This document shows, piece by piece, positions 1-6,929 of a DNA stretch of 6,992 nucleotides (its first letter is position 1; each line of letters begins with the position of its first letter). The translations under genes were made by a program, and so were the position numbers. Below the pieces are notes generated by a model. That model searched no databases. It worked only from the letters and a program-made list of their open reading frames with translations, and was not told the DNA's origin. Source of the stretch: Dehalococcoidia bacterium (GTDB lineage Bacteria > Chloroflexota > Dehalococcoidia > Dehalococcoidales > JAUXAE01); contig DAOUZU010000048.1 of NCBI GenBank assembly GCA_030665535.1, positions 1-6,992 of the forward strand, in the 5' to 3' direction.

Positions 1-618
1 GAGCCCTTCGGCGCCGTAGACCCGTTGACGCGCCAGCACCTCCAGGCCCGATTCGTCCAGATTCAACAGCGGCTCAAGAAGACGGTTATTCTGGTGACGC
101 ACGACCTTGACGAGGCCATCCGGCTGGCCGATAAAATCGCCATTATGGAGTCCGGCCAACTGGTGCAATACGATACCCCCGAGGACATACTCTCCCGGCC
201 GGCCAACAAATTCGTCCACGACTTCGTCGGCACCGACCGCGCCCTGAAGCGCCTCTCCCGCCTTACCATAGACAATTATATTAAGCCGGCGGCCTCGGTG
301 GATAAAAGCGTCTCCCTGAAAGAGGTAACGGCGGCCATGGGCAAACTGCCCTCCGTCTGGGCGGTGGACGAGGCGGGCTGGCTCATCGGCTGGATAGACG
401 GCAAAGTTCTGGCCAAGTCCCGCAGTGTAGCCAGGGCGCTGGTAATAAGCGATATGGCCGAGACCGCCCTCACCAGGGGGGCCACCCTCAGGGAGGCGCT
501 ATCGCTGATGCTGGGCCAGGGGATAATGAGCGTCCCCGTCTGTGACGAAGAGAGACGGCTAATCGGCGAGGTGACCCTGGCCGATGTTCAGAGAGCCACC
601 GCCAAGGTGGCAACCTGA
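1..618 (+). CDS. Osmoprotectant ABC transporter ATP-binding subunit with CBS domains (5' truncated by window edge)
   Basis: This is the 3' part of the ATPase that powers uptake of glycine betaine, choline or similar solutes. It is open from the first base; 205 residues are visible and the N-terminal half (Walker A, Q-loop, signature motif) lies outside the window. The fragment opens at the Walker B glutamate and D-loop (EPFGAVDP, residues 1-8), followed by the H-loop VTHD (His34) and the usual end of the nucleotide-binding domain near residue 78. After that come two CBS-like segments, about residues 95-140 (degenerate) and 150-200 (better, with SVPV and LIGEVTLADV). CBS tails are typical of OpuA/ProV/OpuC-type ATPases, where they sense ionic strength or nucleotides. 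The stop overlaps the start of the permease (TGATG), so the two are translationally coupled. The order ATPase-permease matches YehX-YehW of the YehZYXW system. The solute itself cannot be told from sequence. Confidence 0.93.
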   Translation, partial: EPFGAVDPLTRQHLQARFVQIQQRLKKTVILVTHDLDEAIRLADKIAIMESGQLVQYDTPEDILSRPANKFVHDFVGTDRALKRLSRLTIDNYIKPAASVDKSVSLKEVTAAMGKLPSVWAVDEAGWLIGWIDGKVLAKSRSVARALVISDMAETALTRGATLREALSLMLGQGIMSVPVCDEERRLIGEVTLADVQRATAKVAT

Positions 619-1385
619 TGGCTAATTACAGAAACAGCCACCAACTCAGAAACTGGCTTATCCTGGCAGTAATGGCGGCCGCCTTCATAGTGCTGATAGC
701 CAATACACAATGGTGGGAGGCGGCCCTAAGGTTTTTCTTCCCCGATGAGACCCTGGTGCTGCACCCCAGGGCACCCCTGCCGGTGCTCGTCTGGGAGCAT
801 ATCCAGCTGGTGGCGGTCTCCAGCGGCGCCACCATACTCATTGGCCTGCCGCTGGGCATCTGGGTTACCCGCCCCTCCGGCCGCAGCTTCCTGCCCATCG
901 TCACAGACCTAACCTCTTTCGGCCAGACATTTCCGCCCATAGCCGTCCTGGCGCTGGCCGTGCCTATGCTCGGCTTCGGCTTCCTGCCGACAGTCTTCGC
1001 CCTCTTTCTCTATGGGTTGCTGCCCGTTGTCCGCAATACCATCGCCGGCTTAAACGCCGTCCCCACCCACCTGGTGGACGCCGCCCGCGGCATGGGTATG
1101 AGCCGGCTGCAGATTCTGTTCAGGGTTGAGATTCCGCTGGCGGCCCGTGTTATCCTGGCCGGGGTGCGCATATCGGTTATCATCAACATCGGCACGGCTA
1201 TGATAGGCGCCGTCATCGCCGCCGGCGGCCTGGGCTCGCCCATAATCGCCGGCCTGGTGCAAGACAACCTGGCCTATCTAATTGAAGGCGCCGTGCCGGC
1301 GGCCCTCCTGGCCTTACTCATTGACCAGTTGATGGCCAATATAGAGGCCAGCTTCGCCTATCTACCCGCCCCGGAAAGTGCTTAG
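618..1385 (+). CDS. Osmoprotectant ABC transporter permease (OpuCB/YehW type)
   Basis: A complete 255-residue inner-membrane permease of the binding-protein-dependent transport family. It has an N-terminal hydrophobic helix at about 12-30, further helices at about 61-83, 100-145 (two), 178-200 and 222-240, and the cytoplasmic EAA loop at 154-175 (DAARGMGM...EIPLA) that docks onto the ATPase. The stretches FGQTFPPIAVLALAVP and VRISVIINIGTA resemble, from memory, the YehW/OpuCB branch more than the longer ProW branch. There is no fused substrate-binding domain at the C-terminus, so a separate binding protein is needed; none follows in this window. The ATG overlaps the ATPase stop by one base, which supports this start and tight co-expression. 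In YehZYXW-like systems the binding protein and second permease precede the ATPase, so they may lie just upstream. Family assignment is firm; the transported solute is inferred. Confidence 0.93.
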   Translation: MANYRNSHQLRNWLILAVMAAAFIVLIANTQWWEAALRFFFPDETLVLHPRAPLPVLVWEHIQLVAVSSGATILIGLPLGIWVTRPSGRSFLPIVTDLTSFGQTFPPIAVLALAVPMLGFGFLPTVFALFLYGLLPVVRNTIAGLNAVPTHLVDAARGMGMSRLQILFRVEIPLAARVILAGVRISVIINIGTAMIGAVIAAGGLGSPIIAGLVQDNLAYLIEGAVPAALLALLIDQLMANIEASFAYLPAPESA

Positions 1386-1394
1386 CCGTTCCTT

Positions 1395-1424
1395 TCCAGG
1401 TGTGGTATCCTGAATGCTTATAAA
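1395..1424 (+). promoter_or_regulatory. Weak candidate promoter / small hairpin before the antiporter gene
   Basis: The 64-base gap between the permease and antiporter genes contains TATAAA (1419-1424), a five-of-six match to a -10 box, but no well-spaced -35. The same bases form a small hairpin, GCTT (1416-1419) with AAGC (1424-1427), inside an outer pair GGTAT (1404-1408) with ATACC (1430-1434). Either may be chance. The gap suggests the antiporter could have its own transcription start, though read-through from the ABC genes is equally possible. Confidence 0.2.
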
Positions 1425-1449
1425 AGCCAATACCTGAGGTGCGTCTTAT

Positions 1450-2664
1450 ATGGTAATGGAGCCGATACTGGCCCTGGCGGTGATGATAGTGGCCGGCTTC
1501 CTGGGCGGAGAACTGTCCCACCGGCTCAGATTCCCCAGGATTACCGGCTATTTGATCGTCGGTGTCTTGTTCAGCCCATCGCTCCTCAATGTGATACCGA
1601 AAGCCACTGTAGACAACCTGGATGTTCTGACCTTCATCGCCCTGGGAATCATTGCCTACTCCATCGGCGCCAGCCTTGACCTTAAGTTTATCCGCCAGTT
1701 TGAGAAAAACATCCTGTGGATAACGCCCTTCCAAAGCCTGGGCGCCCTGCTGCTGGTGACGCTGCTGGTCGCTCTGCTGGCTCCTTTCATACTGGCCGAA
1801 GAAAACGGCACCTTCTTAAACTTCTACTTCCCGCTGGCCTTTGTCCTGGGGGCAATGGCCAGCGCCACCGCCCCGGCCACCGTCCTGGCCCTGGTTCACG
1901 AACTTAAGGCCAGGGGACCGCTGACGACCACCCTGCTTGCCCTGGTGGCCCTTGACGACGGCCTGGCCATCATCTTCTTCTCGATAGCCCTGGCGGTAGC
2001 CCAACCGTTGGCCTCCGGCGCCGGCGGCTTCTCCTTCTGGGACAGCTTGGCCTTACCAGCAGTGGAAATACTGGGGGCAGTGCTCCTCGGCGTTGTCCTG
2101 GCCTACGGTCTTATCTTCCTATCCCGGCTGGTCAGGAGCCGCGCCCTGCTACTGGTTGCTGTGTTGGGAGCCATCCTGCTGGCTGTCGGCCTGAGCGAGC
2201 TCTGGGGGGTATCCCTCATCATTGCCAATATGACCATCGGCTTCGTCGCCGCCAACTGGGCGAAAAGACCAGAGATGTTCGTCGTCATAGACGATATTGA
2301 GGATGTCATCTTCGTCCTTTTCTTCGTCCTGGCCGGCCTGCACTTTAACCTGGATGCCATGACCACCGGCGGCCTGCTGGCCCTGCTGATTGTCGTCGGC
2401 CGTTTCACCGGGAAGTACTATGGCACCAGGCTTAGCGCCCGCTTCTCCGGCGCCCCGGAGGTGGTCAGGAAATACCTCGGCCTGGCGCTGCTGCCCAAAG
2501 CCGGGGTTACCATCGGCCTGGCGCTGCTGGCCGAGCAAGCCCTGCCGTCCTTCGGCGCCATAATCTTCAATGCCGTGCTGGCCTCGGTCATAATCAACGA
2601 GCTTATCGCCCCGCCGCTTGCCAGGTATGCCCTGATAAAGTCCGGCGAGGCAACGGCGAAGTAG
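1450..2664 (+). CDS. CPA2-family cation/proton antiporter, membrane domain only
   Basis: A 404-residue polytopic membrane protein of the Kef/NapA-like monovalent cation:proton antiporter family, exchanging Na+ or K+ for H+. Visible hallmarks are the N-terminal ITGYLIVGVLFSP segment (31-43), a broken-helix motif SATAPATVLAL (138-148), the adjacent acidic pair Asp169-Asp170 (ALDDGLAII), typical of electrogenic CPA2 transporters, and a late-helix lysine, Lys360 (LLPKAGVTIG), where NapA-like proteins also carry Lys. About 11-13 hydrophobic segments cover nearly the whole chain. The length matches the transport domain alone: the C-terminal RCK/TrkA-N nucleotide-binding domain of KefB/KefC is absent. 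The start is ATG with GAGGTG (1436-1441) eight bases upstream; a second in-frame ATG two codons later is possible. Placed after osmolyte-import genes, it may help set cytoplasmic pH or cation levels, which is inferred. Ion specificity is unknown. Confidence 0.9.
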   Translation: MVMEPILALAVMIVAGFLGGELSHRLRFPRITGYLIVGVLFSPSLLNVIPKATVDNLDVLTFIALGIIAYSIGASLDLKFIRQFEKNILWITPFQSLGALLLVTLLVALLAPFILAEENGTFLNFYFPLAFVLGAMASATAPATVLALVHELKARGPLTTTLLALVALDDGLAIIFFSIALAVAQPLASGAGGFSFWDSLALPAVEILGAVLLGVVLAYGLIFLSRLVRSRALLLVAVLGAILLAVGLSELWGVSLIIANMTIGFVAANWAKRPEMFVVIDDIEDVIFVLFFVLAGLHFNLDAMTTGGLLALLIVVGRFTGKYYGTRLSARFSGAPEVVRKYLGLALLPKAGVTIGLALLAEQALPSFGAIIFNAVLASVIINELIAPPLARYALIKSGEATAK

Positions 2665-2687
2665 GCATCCGGGGCTAATCTATAAGC

Positions 2688-2701
2688 GGAGAGGATATTT
2701 G
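2688..2701 (+). promoter_or_regulatory. Ribosome binding site setting a TTG start
   Basis: GGAGAGG at 2688-2694 is followed by ATAT and a TTG codon (2699-2701). With GGAG as the core, the spacing is seven bases. No ATG lies in frame near the N-terminus; the next alternative starts are TTG at codon 7 and GTG at codon 12, neither with as good a Shine-Dalgarno match. Confidence 0.6.
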
Positions 2702-3529
2702 GAGTTATCACAGGCGTTGGATGTCTGGTGGGTGCTGCCGGCGGCGGCCATCTTCGCCACCATCGCCCTTGCCACCGGTTTAAGCGGCGCTCTCTTCTTC
2801 AGCCCCTTCTTCCTGCTGGCAGTGGGGATGGCCCCGGCCCAGGCAATAGGCGCGGGCCTGTTGACCGAGGCCTTCGGTACCAGCTTCGGCAGCTTCAATT
2901 ACTTCCGGCAGCGGGTGGTGGACTTCAAAACTGTCCGCATCCTGCTGCTGGCCGCCATCCCCGCTGGTATCATCGGCGCGCTGGTGGCCCAGAACACCGA
3001 TTCCTCCGTCCTGCAGATTATCCTCGGCACCGCCCTGATAGTGCTCTCCCTGATTATCATCTATGACACAACGCGAAAGAAGAAGCCCCTGGTCGGGGAA
3101 GACCCTTCCATAAAGGTGACCACCATACATGCCCGCAACGGCCGTACCCATAAGTACTGCACCTGCCGCCGCCCCATCGGCGTCTCTCTGGCCGGTATAG
3201 GCGCCTTCCTTAACGGAATGGTCAGCGCCGGCCTACCGGAGGTGACCACTACCCAGCTTATCGTGCGCTGCCACCTGCCGCCGCGCGTAGCCGTGGCAAC
3301 GGCTATCTTCGTGCTAACGGTGACGGACTTCTTCGCCGCCGGTGTCCACGCCCTCTCGGCCACACCCGCCTGGTTTGTCGTCGTTTGGTCAATTCCCGGC
3401 GTTATGATAGGCGCTCAGATAGGCCCGCGGCTGCAGGGCCGGGTGCCGGCCAGGACCGCCGAACGAATCATCTCCATTATCTTCATGGCCGTCGGCGCCC
3501 TGGTTATCATCACCAGTTTTACCGTCTAA
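2699..3529 (+). CDS. TauE/SafE (TSUP) family sulfite/organosulfur anion exporter
   Basis: A 276-residue membrane protein of the TSUP family, whose members move sulfite, sulfonates, thiosulfate or other small organic anions. It shows the duplicated layout of the family: hydrophobic segments at about 10-28, 30-56, 78-98 and 103-122, a polar basic loop at 124-159, then a second set at about 160-180, 196-219, 222-243 and 257-274. Glycine-rich turns (AIPAGIIGALV, SIPGVMIGAQIG) are equivalent in the two halves. The basic central loop suggests it is cytoplasmic. It contains His144, His151, Cys154 and Cys156 (HKYCTCRR), an arrangement that could bind metal or respond to redox; this is inference. The start is TTG, chosen because GGAGAGG (2688-2694) lies just upstream and nearly the whole first helix is retained. 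It lies 34 bases after the antiporter gene, so the two are probably co-transcribed. The substrate cannot be assigned. Confidence 0.88.
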   Translation: MELSQALDVWWVLPAAAIFATIALATGLSGALFFSPFFLLAVGMAPAQAIGAGLLTEAFGTSFGSFNYFRQRVVDFKTVRILLLAAIPAGIIGALVAQNTDSSVLQIILGTALIVLSLIIIYDTTRKKKPLVGEDPSIKVTTIHARNGRTHKYCTCRRPIGVSLAGIGAFLNGMVSAGLPEVTTTQLIVRCHLPPRVAVATAIFVLTVTDFFAAGVHALSATPAWFVVVWSIPGVMIGAQIGPRLQGRVPARTAERIISIIFMAVGALVIITSFTV

Positions 3530-3548
3530 TCCGTTTACCCCGTTTAAG
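3522..3548 (+). repeat. Three tandem 9-bp units upstream of the tkt promoter
   Basis: Three head-to-tail 9-base units are seen: CCGTCTAAT (3522-3530), CCGTTTACC (3531-3539) and CCGTTTAAG (3540-3548). All share the core CCGTYTA. The first unit spans the stop codon of the TSUP gene, and the last ends one base before the -35 hexamer of the tkt promoter. The placement would suit binding of a regulator, but three short units can also arise by chance or slippage. Confidence 0.45.
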
Positions 3549-3549
3549 T

Positions 3550-3578
3550 TTGAAAAAGGACGGCCGCCAGTATAGAAT
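3550..3578 (+). promoter_or_regulatory. Sigma-70-type promoter for the tkt-rpiB-HAD unit
   Basis: TTGAAA (3550-3555) and TAGAAT (3573-3578) each match the consensus hexamers at five of six positions and are separated by the ideal 17 bases. This is the best promoter-like pair noticed in the window, and it sits in the 69-base gap between the TSUP and transketolase genes, where a new transcription unit is expected. Initiation would be near 3585, only about 14 bases before the tkt ATG. Confidence 0.55.
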
Positions 3579-3598
3579 GTCACGGAGCATTTCTTTAC

Positions 3599-5608
3599 AT
3601 GAGCAAGACTAACGACGAACTCTGCATCAACACCTTGCGCTTCCTGGCCGTGGACGCGGTGCAGCAGGCCAACTCCGGCCACCCCGGGACACCGATGGGG
3701 GCGGCAGCGCCAGTATATGTGCTCTGGGATAGGTTTCTAAAGCACCACCCCGCCGAGCCGAAATGGCCGGACAGGGACCGTTTCATCCTCTCCGCCGGAC
3801 ACGCCTCGGCCATGCTTTATTCCCTGCTCCATCTCACCGGCTACGACCTGCCCCTGGAGGAAATCAAGAGGTTCCGCCAGTGGGACAGCGTAACCCCCGG
3901 CCACCCCGAATACGGTCTGACCCCCGGCGTGGAGGCCACCACCGGCCCGCTGGGGCAGGGCTTCGCCAACGGCGTCGGCATGGCCATCGCCGAACGCTGG
4001 CTGGCCGAGCACTACAACCGCCCCGGCCATGAGATTATAGACCACTATATCTACGGCCTCGTCTCCGACGGCGACCTTATGGAAGGCGTTTCCGCGGAGG
4101 CCGCTTCAATGGCCGGCCACCTCAAGCTGGGCAAGATTATCTATATCTATGACGATAACGACATCTCCATTGAGGGCGATACCGCCATCACCTTCACCGA
4201 GGACGTCGCCCGGCGTTTCAGCGCCTACGGCTGGCATGTTATCAACCCCGTTGACGGCCTGAACCTTGAGGCCGTGGCATCGGCCATTGTCCATGCCCAG
4301 GAAGAAAAAGACCGCCCCAGCCTGATAATCACCAAGACGGTAATCGGCTACGGCAGCCCCCACAAGGCCGGCACCGCCTCCGCCCACGGCGAGCCGCTGG
4401 GCGCGGATGAGGTGCGCCTCTCCAAGAAGCGCCTGGGCTGGCCCTACGCCGAACCCTTCACCGTGCCGCCGGAAGCGCAGTCGCATTACCGCCTGGCCCT
4501 GGAGAAGGGCCAGCAGCAGTACCTGGGCTGGCAGGAGAAGCTTGCCGCCTATCGCCAGGCCTACCCCAAGGAAGCGGCCAGGCTGGAGGGGGAGCTGGCC
4601 GGTGACCTGCCCCAGGGCTGGCAGGAGGGGCTTAGCGACCTCTTCAAGGGAGCAGCCAAGCCGATGGCCACCCGGGCCGCCTCAGGGCTAATTATGAACG
4701 CCATCGCCCTCAAGGTTCATGCCCTTATGGGCGGCTCCGCCGACCTGTCCCCTTCCAATAAGACCATCCTCAAGGACAAGAGAGACTTCGATACCGGCAG
4801 CTACGGCGGCCACAATATGCACTTCGGCGTCCGCGAGCATGCTATGGGTGCCATCGCCAACGGGATGGCCCTCCACGGCGGCGTTATCCCCTACACGGCC
4901 ACCTTCCTCATCTTCTACGACTACATGCGGCCGCCGGTGCGCCTGGCCGCCCTATCCGGCATAAGGGTGATATTCATCTATACCCACGATTCCGTGGGCC
5001 TGGGCGAGGACGGCCCCACCCACCAGCCCATCGAGCAGCTGTCCGGACTGCGGGCAGTGCCCAACCTGGTGACGCTGCGCCCCGCCGACGCCACCGAGAC
5101 AGCCGAGGTCTGGCAAGTGGCCCTGGAGCGCCGCAACGGCCCTACCGTTATGGCCCTCACCCGCCAGAAACTGCCCGTGTTCAACCGGCAGGAACTGGCC
5201 CCGGCCAGTGGCGTACGCCGCGGCGGTTATGTATTGTGGCAGTCTGACGACCAGCCAAAGGTCATCCTTATTGCCACCGGCTCGGAGGTCCACATCGCCC
5301 TGGAAGCCGGGAAACTACTGGCCCGGAGAAATATATCCGCCCGCGTCGTTTCGCTGCCGTCGTGGGAGCTGTTTGACGACCAGCCCATTGAATACCGCCA
5401 CAGCGTCCTGCCGCCGGCTGTCAAGGCCCGTGTCTCCATGGAGGCCGCCTCGCCGATGGGCTGGGAACGCTATGTCGGCGATAGCGGCGCTATAATAGGC
5501 ATAGACCGCTTCGGTGCTTCGGCGCCGGGCGATATAATCTACCGGCAACTCGGCCTTACCGCCCAACATATGGCCGATGAGGCACGGCGCCTACTGGGAA
5601 AGGAGTAG
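3599..5608 (+). CDS. tkt: Transketolase
   Basis: A complete 669-residue thiamine-diphosphate enzyme that moves two-carbon units between sugar phosphates in the cytoplasm, linking pentose phosphates with fructose-6-phosphate and glyceraldehyde-3-phosphate. Length is typical of the full two-domain bacterial enzyme. The cofactor half shows His28 (HPG), His68 (SAGHAS), GPLGQG (116-121), the metal and diphosphate motif SDGDLMEG (156-163) through DDN (185-187), and His263 (SAHGEPLG). The pyrimidine half shows the catalytic glutamate Glu413 (VREHAMG), and His463 and His475 within HDSVGLGEDGPTHQP. The C-terminal domain ends with IDRFGASAPGD, normal for the family. No key residue is missing. The ATG is preceded by GGAG (3584-3587), 11 bases away, a somewhat long gap. 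It is the first gene of the unit driven by the 3550-3578 promoter, with rpiB five bases downstream. Confidence 0.98.
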   Translation: MSKTNDELCINTLRFLAVDAVQQANSGHPGTPMGAAAPVYVLWDRFLKHHPAEPKWPDRDRFILSAGHASAMLYSLLHLTGYDLPLEEIKRFRQWDSVTPGHPEYGLTPGVEATTGPLGQGFANGVGMAIAERWLAEHYNRPGHEIIDHYIYGLVSDGDLMEGVSAEAASMAGHLKLGKIIYIYDDNDISIEGDTAITFTEDVARRFSAYGWHVINPVDGLNLEAVASAIVHAQEEKDRPSLIITKTVIGYGSPHKAGTASAHGEPLGADEVRLSKKRLGWPYAEPFTVPPEAQSHYRLALEKGQQQYLGWQEKLAAYRQAYPKEAARLEGELAGDLPQGWQEGLSDLFKGAAKPMATRAASGLIMNAIALKVHALMGGSADLSPSNKTILKDKRDFDTGSYGGHNMHFGVREHAMGAIANGMALHGGVIPYTATFLIFYDYMRPPVRLAALSGIRVIFIYTHDSVGLGEDGPTHQPIEQLSGLRAVPNLVTLRPADATETAEVWQVALERRNGPTVMALTRQKLPVFNRQELAPASGVRRGGYVLWQSDDQPKVILIATGSEVHIALEAGKLLARRNISARVVSLPSWELFDDQPIEYRHSVLPPAVKARVSMEAASPMGWERYVGDSGAIIGIDRFGASAPGDIIYRQLGLTAQHMADEARRLLGKE

Positions 5609-5613
5609 CAGGT

Positions 5614-6096
5614 ATGTCATTAACCGTTGCCATCGCTGCCGACCACGGCGGCTACGCCATGAAAGAGGAGCTTATCGCCTGGCTCAGCAAGCAGGATTAC
5701 ATTATCAGTGACCGGGGGGCGGAGAAATACATCCCTGATGATGACTACCCCGACTACGCCAGGGAAATCGGCCGCTTCGTCGCCGCCGGCCGAGCCGAGT
5801 GCGGCATCATCATCTGCGGCAGTGGCGTCGGCGCTTCGGTGGCGGCCAATAAGATACCCGGCATCCGTGCCGGCCTCTGCCACGATACCTACTCCGCCCA
5901 CCAAGGCGTGGAGCACGACGATACCAACATCCTCTGCCTGGGGGCGCGGGTTATCGGCCTGGAACTGGCCAAGGAGGTGGTGGCCGCTTTCCTTATGGCC
6001 AGCTTCTCCGGCGAGGACAGGCACTGCCGGCGCCTGAAGAAGGTGCAGGCGATAGAGGACGAGTCCCTGAAGGGTGGCGGCCAACCGATTCAGTAA
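5614..6096 (+). CDS. rpiB: Ribose-5-phosphate isomerase B
   Basis: A 160-residue cytoplasmic enzyme of the RpiB/LacAB fold that interconverts ribose-5-phosphate and ribulose-5-phosphate, supplying the pentose substrates of transketolase. Family signatures are ADHGG (9-13), DYPDYA (44-49), the active-site loop ICGSGVGASVAANK with candidate catalytic Cys68, His90 (CHDTYSA) and His101 (HDDTN), and the basic tail RHCRRLKKV for phosphate contact. Ser70 stands where the E. coli enzyme has Thr (CGTG), a conservative change. The presence of Cys68 separates it from the actinobacterial type, which uses a glutamate base. AGGAG (5601-5605) lies eight bases before the ATG and overlaps the end of tkt, so co-transcription is nearly certain. 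Related sugar isomerases (LacAB, or enzymes acting on allose phosphate) share this fold, but the tkt linkage favours ribose-5-phosphate. Confidence 0.96.
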   Translation: MSLTVAIAADHGGYAMKEELIAWLSKQDYIISDRGAEKYIPDDDYPDYAREIGRFVAAGRAECGIIICGSGVGASVAANKIPGIRAGLCHDTYSAHQGVEHDDTNILCLGARVIGLELAKEVVAAFLMASFSGEDRHCRRLKKVQAIEDESLKGGGQPIQ

Positions 6097-6112
6097 AAAG
6101 GGTACGACGTCT

Positions 6113-6862
6113 ATGATAAGGGCCATAATATTCGACCTGGACGGCGTCCTGGTGCAGACGGAGAAGATAAAGGCCCTCTCCTACGGCATCGCTGCCCAGC
6201 GCCTGCTTGACCTGCCCCAGCCGGATACAAGGGCGATTGAGGCCTACCGGGAGATTGTCGGCGCCGCCAGAAAAATAGCCACCAGCCATGTTATGGAAAA
6301 GGTTGGCCTGGAAGCAAAACTGAGGCCGTTGATGGCCAAATACGGTGTCTCCGAGCCGTGGCAGGTTCTCTCCACCATCAGGGTGTCCATCTACAACGAA
6401 ATGGTGGCCGACCCCCAGTTCGTCCGCGATAATAAATGGCCCCACAGCGTCCAGCTTTTACGCTTTGCCAAAGAGGCCTCCTGCCAGACGGCGTTGGTAA
6501 CAATGTCGCCCCACGACGAGGTGATCCATATAGTGCATTCCCTGGAACTTGAGCGGGAGTTTGACCTTATGCTAACGGGCGAGGACGTCAGCCGCTCCAA
6601 GCCAGACCCGGAGATATACCTGCTGGCGGCCAAGAGGCTTGGCCTGCCGCCAGGTGAATGCCTGGTACTGGAGGACTCGGTCAACGGGGTAAAAGCGGCC
6701 CTGGCCGCCGGTATGAATGTCATCGCCATGGCCACCCCTTTTACCTGGGCCAGGCTACACAGCGAAAAGCTGTTGGCCGAGGAATGGACGGTGCACGATC
6801 CGACCAAGCTTGCCGAGACCGTCCGGCGGCGCATTGCGGAGCACAACAGGAACGATTCCTGA
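6113..6862 (+). CDS. HAD-superfamily hydrolase, subfamily IA (phosphatase / beta-phosphoglucomutase-like)
   Basis: A 249-residue cytoplasmic HAD enzyme, probably a phosphatase acting on a small phosphorylated metabolite. The core motifs are all present: motif I FDLDGVLVQTE with nucleophile Asp8 and acid/base Asp10; motif II at TMSP (Thr130 or Ser132); motif III Lys163 (SRSKPDPEIY); and motif IV VLEDSVNG with Glu187-Asp188. Residues of about 15-95 form the helical C1 cap typical of phosphoglycolate phosphatases and beta-phosphoglucomutases. The usual Asp after LV in motif I is replaced by Gln (LVQTE). I chose the ATG at 6113: motif I then begins a few residues in, as is normal, and AAGGG (6098-6102) lies ten bases upstream. 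A GTG at 6074 would overlap rpiB and add a non-conserved-looking tail. Position behind tkt and rpiB suggests a sugar- or two-carbon-phosphate substrate, but this is inference only. Confidence 0.9.
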   Translation: MIRAIIFDLDGVLVQTEKIKALSYGIAAQRLLDLPQPDTRAIEAYREIVGAARKIATSHVMEKVGLEAKLRPLMAKYGVSEPWQVLSTIRVSIYNEMVADPQFVRDNKWPHSVQLLRFAKEASCQTALVTMSPHDEVIHIVHSLELEREFDLMLTGEDVSRSKPDPEIYLLAAKRLGLPPGECLVLEDSVNGVKAALAAGMNVIAMATPFTWARLHSEKLLAEEWTVHDPTKLAETVRRRIAEHNRNDS

Positions 6863-6897
6863 CCTGATGATGTGAAGAAGCGCATAGGACAAGGAGA

Positions 6898-6929
6898 AGT
6901 TTGAAGGGGCGCAGCCCCTTCACAAAACT
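6898..6929 (+). terminator. GC-rich hairpin after the HAD gene, possible terminator
   Basis: GAAGGGGC (6903-6910) and GCCCCTTC (6914-6921) form a perfect 8-bp stem around a GCA loop. AGTTT (6898-6902) and AAACT (6925-6929) can extend it across a three-base bulge. It lies 40 bases after the stop codon, as a terminator might. However, no T-tract follows on the + strand, so a canonical Rho-independent terminator is not shown, and it may be part of an intergenic repeat instead. Confidence 0.4.

Noticed and set aside
1404..1434. Nested inverted repeat as a riboswitch or attenuator before the antiporter gene
   Set aside because: The stems are only 4-5 bp and unevenly spaced, and no known riboswitch core is recognisable.
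5809..5835. RpiB Ser70 in place of Thr as an active-site defect
   Set aside because: Ser is a conservative replacement in the anion-binding loop and the candidate catalytic Cys68 and both histidines are present, so activity is expected.
6074..6112. Upstream GTG start for the HAD gene, adding 13 residues
   Set aside because: It overlaps the end of rpiB, and the ATG at 6113 has a ribosome binding site and puts motif I at the usual distance from the N-terminus.
5620..6126. Long reverse-strand reading frame (168 codons) opposite rpiB, and similar frames opposite the other genes (e.g. 1318-1734, 4106-4486, 6391-6885)
   Set aside because: All lie opposite well-recognised genes, encode low-complexity Gly/Ala/Arg/Gln-rich chains with no recognisable family, and are expected by chance in GC-rich coding sequence.
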